A stretch of 9,051 nt of DNA from Clostridiales bacterium (GTDB taxonomy: Bacteria > Bacillota > Clostridia > Oscillospirales > Acutalibacteraceae), in the NCBI GenBank assembly GCA_019415945.1, contig DXYF01000020.1:62448-71498 (forward strand), given 5' to 3'. Below are positions 7,501-9,051 of this stretch, piece by piece; position 1 is the first letter of the stretch, and each line of letters begins with the position of its first letter. The position numbers and the translations under genes are program-made. A model generated the notes under the pieces. The model was not told where the DNA came from. It saw only the letters and a program-made list of their open reading frames with translations, and did not search any database.

Positions 7501-9029
7501 ACTATATGGAAGATGATGAGGGAAAAAAGAAAGCTGTCCTCAATAAAAAGGAAACCGCTATTGCCCAGTCGAAGCAGGAGCTTATCAAGCAGGGCTTTCA
7601 GGATTGGGTATGGCGTGATCCCGCAAGACGGGAAAAGCTGGTACGGCTGTATAACGACAAATTCAACAGTATCCGCCCCCGTGAGTATGATGGGAGCCAT
7701 ATCATTTTTAGTGGTATGAATCCTGAAATCGAGCTGCGGGAACATCAGAAAAATGCAGTCGCCCATATCTTGTACGGTGGAAACACCCTCTTAGCGCACG
7801 CCGTAGGCGCAGGCAAAACCTTTGAAATGACTGCCGCCGCTATGGAATCCAAGCGGCTCGGACTGTGCAATAAATCCCTCTTTGTCGTGCCGAATCATTT
7901 GACGGAGCAGTGGGCGGCGGAGTTCTTGCAGCTCTATCCTGCGGCAAATATCTTAGTCGCTACAAAGAAAGACTTTGAGATGAAAAACCGAAAACGCTTC
8001 TGCGGCAGGATTGCCACAGGCGATTATGACGCTGTGATTATCGGTCACTCGCAGTTTGAAAAAATCCCGATAAGCATTGAAAGACAGAGGGCTGTTTTAG
8101 AACAGCAACTTAGTGATATTATCGAAGGGATTGCGGATATAAAGAGAAACCGTGGCGACCGTTTTTCTGTCAAACAGCTTGAAAAGACAAAGCGCTCCCT
8201 GCAAACAAAGCTGGAAAAATTAAACGATCAATCAAGAAAGGATGATGTCGTAACCTTTGAAGAACTCGGTATAGACCGTCTCTTTATTGACGAGTCGCAC
8301 TATTACAAGAATCTCTATCTCTACACAAAAATGCGGAATGTAGGTGGTATCGCCCAGACGGAAGCGCAGAAATCTTCCGACCTTTTTATGAAGTGCCGCT
8401 ACCTTGATGAGATTACTGGAGGGCGTGGCGTTGTATTTGCGACGGGTACGCCGATCTCAAACAGTATGGTTGAGCTGTATACGATTCAACGGTATTTGCA
8501 GTACCGAACGCTGCAAGAACACGATTTACAGCACTTTGACGCTTGGGCGTCGATGTTCGGCGAGACGGTTACGGCGGTCGAGCTTACACCCGAAGGAACA
8601 GGATACAGAGCGAAAACACGCTTTGCAAAATTCAATAACCTGCCCGAATTGATGGCGATGTTCAAGCAGGTGGCGGACATCAAAACGGCGGATATGCTTG
8701 ATCTTCCCGTACCGGAAGTGGAGTATCACAATATCGCCGTGAAGCCCTCGCAGGTGCAGAAGGAAATGGTCGCCTCTCTCGGCGAACGAGCCGAAAAGAT
8801 AAGGGGCGGCAATGTAGATTCCAGCGTGGATAATATGCTCAAAGTTACAAACGACGGGCGGAAGCTTGCCCTTGACCAGCGAATGATGAATCCAATGCTG
8901 CCCGATGAAGAAGGCAGTAAAGTCAACGCCTGCGTAAATGAAGTGTTCCGTATATGGGAGGAAAACAGCGATAAAAAGCTGACGCAGCTTCTCTTTTGCG
9001 ACCGTGTAGCGATACGTTGCTACAAATAA
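1572..9029 (+). CDS. Giant polyvalent protein: ArdC-like N-terminus, MutS-I-like module, N6-methyltransferase-like domain and SF2 helicase; 3' part interrupted
   Basis: This 2485-codon frame encodes a cytosolic multidomain DNA-processing protein of the LtrC/SNF2-methylase type found in Firmicutes conjugative elements. In order: ArdC-like region (about 5-85; DEQLLIYAQRPDA, then W...V.RGAKGIAVFE); helical region (about 110-265); hydrophilic Gly/Asp/Ser/Arg-rich linker (about 270-400), which also encodes tnpV in the +1 frame; alpha/beta modules with KTWQNVLQLWEGSY and LKNEYGWGG (about 405-660); paired beta modules (about 698-735 and 838-875) flanking a VWNRAVEENGDYQTIAHI segment; MutS domain-I-like module (about 890-980); LPD-type modules (about 1004-1240); methyltransferase-like domain (about 1270-1560; EPSCGIGNF, NVPFG); a long helical connector; helicase (from about 2054; Walker A GAGKT around Lys2082, DESH 2240-2243, motif III ATGTP from 2290). 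Residues 2478-2485 have no family logic: the frame probably crosses an intron boundary at 9004, so the true exon ends at 9003. RecA domain 2, with motifs IV-VI, is missing. Expected roles, by inference, are modification and remodelling of transferred DNA. Confidence 0.85.
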   Translation: MARKYDLISELYRRTAHAVVSDVQNWQAFLRCACRNYRLRFDEQLLIYAQRPDATAVLEIERWNDKFGRWVNRGAKGIAVFEDADRSRQRLTHYFDISDTHESRYSRPVPIWDMKPEYTDDVIESLENTFGELENRESLADAVLSAAKNAVEDNIPDYLGDLMYAADDSFLYGLSEDMITAMYKKAVTNSVAYMMMARLGIDTEPFFETEDFSVITNFNTPETLNALGIASSDIAEMGLGEISRTVLALERQNRIIADREKPEYNKAENKSERSFENERADIHNAGRLQSSRPDNARTAGSDFGQVRSDEAEISQRTSQNPVLQSSDELHPDTAFGGNRADSAPLGRNPDEADGGAGGLDRKPESGGYDEVGAGNEQSKEQSAGDRESGDHLRLDYYDRSNEDKSLPFFGGDDTIREILGTTPHLKASKEEIRAFYESNPDNAARTEYIKGIFNNDYTEVILSDGRRVGYKTWQNVLQLWEGSYLSRTKQSFYDWGVIAQHFEAMRLLGELQDTMKPLPSVDGQLNFLDMQAEEKNSAFSFSQEIIDAVLTSGSGVSEGKFRIYEQFEKSLSAKENADFLKNEYGWGGAYPVIVGAGIDEQHDGKGILISKGIGDDKPHIRLNWTQVEKRIAELIRLDRYLNPKEKEIYPQWIEKQEERRAELAEEQRNREILSSAPPERESVQAAESEPQQEAQYAYHLGDTVYMGADEYEILSFDDKRVVLHDMQYPLFQKELERVEFDRKVRENPMNDHLKVKELLPEEKADEAPAFDIGMGYLGNGLTVWNRAVEENGDYQTIAHISNEGEIHYYVDGLPEDVVARIEQAAAQEQQKALFSATYKIGDKVYLDGKPFEITRVDDWNVTLMDRSVQNPQPRLERKDSFMRLVQQNENNSRFAAFYNEYSEIKSDNPDSLVLYQMGDFFEAYGEDAQTVSEALELNLTSRSIGNNQRTGMCGFPANRLETYVNMLLDRGFDVAVSSLENGERNTRNIVSSNKEDPVQSQPIGRIDYLHTDGTVRESVEYTSLYQFEKDIKEETFYGVPFTVVFYKDKDGNTVPQDFIGSLDPQPKGVEIIDSPYLANDRAAENMLPPDERFFVIETDDGYAIWDDLTEAIYIDNEGVREEFKSEWQANDYLEQVKKSVSELDTAKALIDEYCRDEFEREEGADYTDLSNVELAYTTTEDDKHEIQARVNLVDYRLETLADGNVIRSEQFSSLEDMIERSLQSLSFNDLVYLSDEELEMAEQNSAKQPTPEKNEPLTPAFSQQKRSRIQTFDLHPDIPMSERHTFDLAFHEVPEAGKKERFRRNMEAIRVLKECEFDNRFATPEEQEILSQYVGWGGIPEAFDENNSSWADEFIELYTALSPDEYESARASTLTAFYTPPVVISSIYKAMEQMGFKEGNILEPSCGIGNFIGMLPSSMQDSKIYGVEIDKISAGIAQQLYQKTSIAAQPFEEANIPDSFFDAVIGNVPFGDIRVNDRRYNKHNFLIHDYFFAKSLDKLRPGGVMALITSKGTMDKENPAVRRYIAQRADLLGAIRLPNNTFKGNAGTEVVSDILILQKRDRLIDLEPEWVHLNTDENGVKMNAYFVDHPEMVLGEWKTVSGRFGEEDTVVPYENADLAELLNEAISNIHAEITDYEVDEELTEEDHSIPADPEVRNFSYTVVDDKIYYRENSRMTPVECSATAENRIKGMIAIRNSVRSLIEMQTADYPDYEVEKEQQKLNALYDTFSKKYGLINSRANVSAFSQDSSFALLSALEVLDENGELERKADMFTKRTIKPHTPVTSVDTASEALAVSMGEKAYVDMEYMCSLTGKTEEEIYQELKGVIFLNPMYGYGGSTEQKYLMADEYLSGNVREKLAWAKKSAEVYPEDYKINVEALEKVQPKDLTASEIFVQLGTTWLPEEIAQQFMYEFLDTPRYAQWNIKVHYSKLTGEWNVEGKSYDRSNLKAYNTYGTKRVNAYKIIEDTLNMKDVRVFDYMEDDEGKKKAVLNKKETAIAQSKQELIKQGFQDWVWRDPARREKLVRLYNDKFNSIRPREYDGSHIIFSGMNPEIELREHQKNAVAHILYGGNTLLAHAVGAGKTFEMTAAAMESKRLGLCNKSLFVVPNHLTEQWAAEFLQLYPAANILVATKKDFEMKNRKRFCGRIATGDYDAVIIGHSQFEKIPISIERQRAVLEQQLSDIIEGIADIKRNRGDRFSVKQLEKTKRSLQTKLEKLNDQSRKDDVVTFEELGIDRLFIDESHYYKNLYLYTKMRNVGGIAQTEAQKSSDLFMKCRYLDEITGGRGVVFATGTPISNSMVELYTIQRYLQYRTLQEHDLQHFDAWASMFGETVTAVELTPEGTGYRAKTRFAKFNNLPELMAMFKQVADIKTADMLDLPVPEVEYHNIAVKPSQVQKEMVASLGERAEKIRGGNVDSSVDNMLKVTNDGRKLALDQRMMNPMLPDEEGSKVNACVNEVFRIWEENSDKKLTQLLFCDRVAIRCYK
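2386..2392 (+). promoter_or_regulatory. Internal ribosome binding site for the nested tnpV gene
   Basis: AAAGGAG sits 8 nt upstream of ATG 2401 although it lies inside the giant coding sequence. Together with the intact TnpV-like frame, it suggests that the nested gene is really translated. Confidence 0.7.
2401..2754 (+). CDS. tnpV: TnpV-family protein nested in the +1 frame of the giant gene (117 aa)
   Basis: A complete 117-residue gene runs from ATG 2401 to TAG 2752-2754, wholly inside the giant gene but in the +1 frame. The start is set by AAAGGAG 8 nt upstream; the open frame reaches back to 2257, but those codons show no family features. The product matches my recollection of TnpV, named from Tn4451: an opening ELTYTMQGDYNLPDLTMPEQ, then LGRYAQMRRKFLKEH, a helical middle (HLAETEQTALRLEETLMKQM), the AAQEGLTESLKAADMMKWV block, and a MNNLRNRVQEIV end. 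Length fits the family (about 115-120 aa). It is a soluble, helical, charged protein with no catalytic motif; its biochemical role is not established to my knowledge, although an excisionase-like or accessory role has been suggested. In the giant protein's frame the same DNA (residues 277-395) gives low-complexity disordered sequence, which suggests that TnpV is the more constrained product. Confidence 0.8.
   Translation: MNELTYTMQGDYNLPDLTMPEQPEVTLGRYAQMRRKFLKEHHKIRYYNLLTSCTLTQHLAETEQTALRLEETLMKQMAAQEGLTESLKAADMMKWVQGMNNLRNRVQEIVKAEIIFA
3663..4190 (+). repeat. Two diverged copies of a small beta-rich module within the giant protein
   Basis: Residues from about 698 (YHLGDTVYMGADEYEILSFD) and from about 838 (YKIGDKVYLDGKPFEITRVD) align as Y-x-(L/I)-G-D-x-V-Y-(M/L), then (Y/F)-E-I, an Asp, V-x-L and a closing Asp. 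The copies start 420 nt (140 codons) apart and are separated by the VWNRAVEENGDYQTIAHI segment. The similarity is visible in the protein and not in the DNA, so this is an old duplication or a domain used twice. The short alternating hydrophobic strands suggest an SH3-like or similar small barrel; that fold is inferred. Confidence 0.6.
4239..4505 (+). other. MutS domain-I-like module in the giant protein
   Basis: Residues about 890-978 carry the layout of the N-terminal mismatch-recognition domain of MutS: an opening FAAFYNEYSEIKSDNPDSLV, then LYQMGDFFEAYGEDA, SEALELNLTSRS, GMCGFPANRLETYVNMLLDRG and a closing hydrophobic FDVAVSS. In MutS the matching pieces read 'Y..IK...PD.LLFYRMGDFYE.F..DA', 'L...LT.R', 'PM.G.P.H....Y...L...G..VAICEQ'. 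The two aromatics after MGD are kept (Phe-Phe with Glu), so the Phe-x-Glu type mismatch contact could be present in altered form. There is no MutS ATPase anywhere in the frame, so it is a borrowed DNA-binding module, not a mismatch-repair protein. Confidence 0.65.
5388..6250 (+). other. N6-adenine methyltransferase-like domain of the giant protein
   Basis: Residues about 1273-1560 form a Rossmann-type methyltransferase. A leading helical part contains ILSQYVGWGGIPEAF. Motif I for S-adenosylmethionine is ILEPSCGIGNF (from 1401), followed by GVEIDKISA with the expected acidic residue at 1428. The catalytic motif IV is GNVPFG (1466-1471), where the usual Asn/Asp-Pro-Pro-Phe/Tyr has Val in place of the first Pro. 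A strand-helix tail follows with DKLRPGGVMALITSKGTMD and FKGNAGTEVVSDILILQ. The acceptor is probably adenine N6, by homology. The NVPF variant is, from memory, usual in conjugative-element methylase/helicase fusions; whether it is active is not clear from the sequence. Confidence 0.7.
7731..9003 (+). other. SF2/SNF2-like helicase motor, RecA domain 1 (second half missing)
   Basis: From residue 2054 the protein shows an ELREHQKNAVAHIL opening (Q-motif-like), Walker A HAVGAGKTFEM (Lys2082), motif Ia SLFVVPNHLTEQWAAEF, a Lys/Arg-rich coiled-coil-like insertion (about 2170-2225), Walker B LFIDESHYYKN (Asp2240-His2243) and motif III FATGTPISNS. After a long insertion the start of the second RecA domain appears as KLTQLLFCD (to 2477). 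Motifs IV, V and VI, including the arginine finger needed for ATP hydrolysis, are not in the frame, so an unspliced product should be inactive as a motor. Confidence 0.8.
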
Positions 9030-9051
9030 ACTTTAAGTGGGCGAAAGCCTG
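9004..9051 (+). mobile_element. Putative 5' end of a group II intron interrupting the helicase gene (continues beyond the window)
   Basis: The helicase homology stops after Phe-Cys-Asp (codon 2477, 9000-9002). From 9004 the sequence reads GTGTAG, close to the group II consensus GUGYG but with A at the fifth position. A hairpin follows: 9006-9012 pairs with 9017-9023 (7 bp, one G-U) around the loop TACG. Next come TTAAGT (9033-9038) and a second hairpin, 9039-9042 with 9047-9050, capped by a GAAA tetraloop. A GUG start, an immediate domain-IA hairpin and then UUAAGU is the same order as I recall for the Lactococcus intron Ll.LtrB. The base before the junction is C (9003), which fits a split leucine codon (family sequence Phe-Cys-Asp-Leu-Ser). 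Only 48 nt are visible: no maturase, domain V or 3' end. Another kind of insertion, or divergence of the gene end, remains possible. Confidence 0.55.

Noticed and set aside
7356..7766. 136-codon frame on the - strand in the helicase connector region
   Set aside because: It is antisense to the giant gene, has unremarkable hydrophobic composition and no operon context. It is best explained as a chance open frame.
9003..9029. Natural C-terminus, or a simple frameshift, of the giant gene
   Set aside because: A natural end here would remove helicase motifs IV-VI. A frameshift is unlikely because in no frame after 9003 does the DNA encode the expected Leu-Ser-Thr-Pro continuation, and the sequence instead has structured RNA features. 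This is not fully excluded with only 48 nt visible.
1..9051. CRISPR arrays, tRNA/rRNA genes, attachment sites, rho-independent terminators
   Set aside because: No regularly spaced repeats, tRNA-like cloverleaf or GC hairpin followed by a T-run was seen between genes. The gaps are at most 18 nt and the genes overlap or abut.

Overview
The window looks like part of the replication/DNA-processing module of a conjugative element (ICE or conjugative transposon) from a gut-type Firmicute, probably a Clostridia member (Ruminococcaceae/Lachnospiraceae-like). The evidence is: strong AGGAGG-type ribosome binding sites; tightly packed co-oriented genes; a giant multidomain 'polyvalent' protein of the LtrC / SNF2-methylase type that is typical of these elements; a TnpV-type gene; and what looks like the start of a group II intron. 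This placement rests on family recognition from memory, not on a search.

All genes lie on the + strand, in one apparent operon. At 1-185 is the 3' end of a small, basic, helical protein. At 204-455 is an 83-aa helical protein of unknown function. At 424-1557 is a 377-aa ICE-associated protein that overlaps its upstream neighbour by 32 nt. From 1572 a single reading frame runs to 9029. It encodes in order: an ArdC-like N-terminus; a disordered linker; element-associated alpha/beta modules; two copies of a small beta-rich module; a MutS domain-I-like module; further accessory modules; an N6-adenine-methyltransferase-like domain; and a superfamily 2 helicase motor.

Two features stand out. First, the disordered linker of the giant protein is dual-coding: the +1 frame at 2401-2754 carries a complete 117-aa TnpV-family gene with its own good ribosome binding site. 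Second, the giant gene breaks off in the middle of the helicase. Just after the conserved Phe-Cys-Asp that opens the second RecA domain, at 9004, sequence begins with GTGTAG, then a 7-bp hairpin, TTAAGT and a GAAA-capped hairpin. This resembles the 5' end of a group II intron (domain IA/IB), so the apparent stop at 9027-9029 probably lies in the intron and splicing would restore the helicase. The window ends 48 nt into this sequence, so the intron cannot be confirmed here.

Functionally, the giant protein would couple modification/antirestriction modules to a DNA-translocating motor acting on element DNA during or after transfer; the small upstream genes are probably accessory factors. No RNA genes, CRISPR arrays, promoters or rho-independent terminators were recognised, and there is no gene-free stretch over 300 nt.
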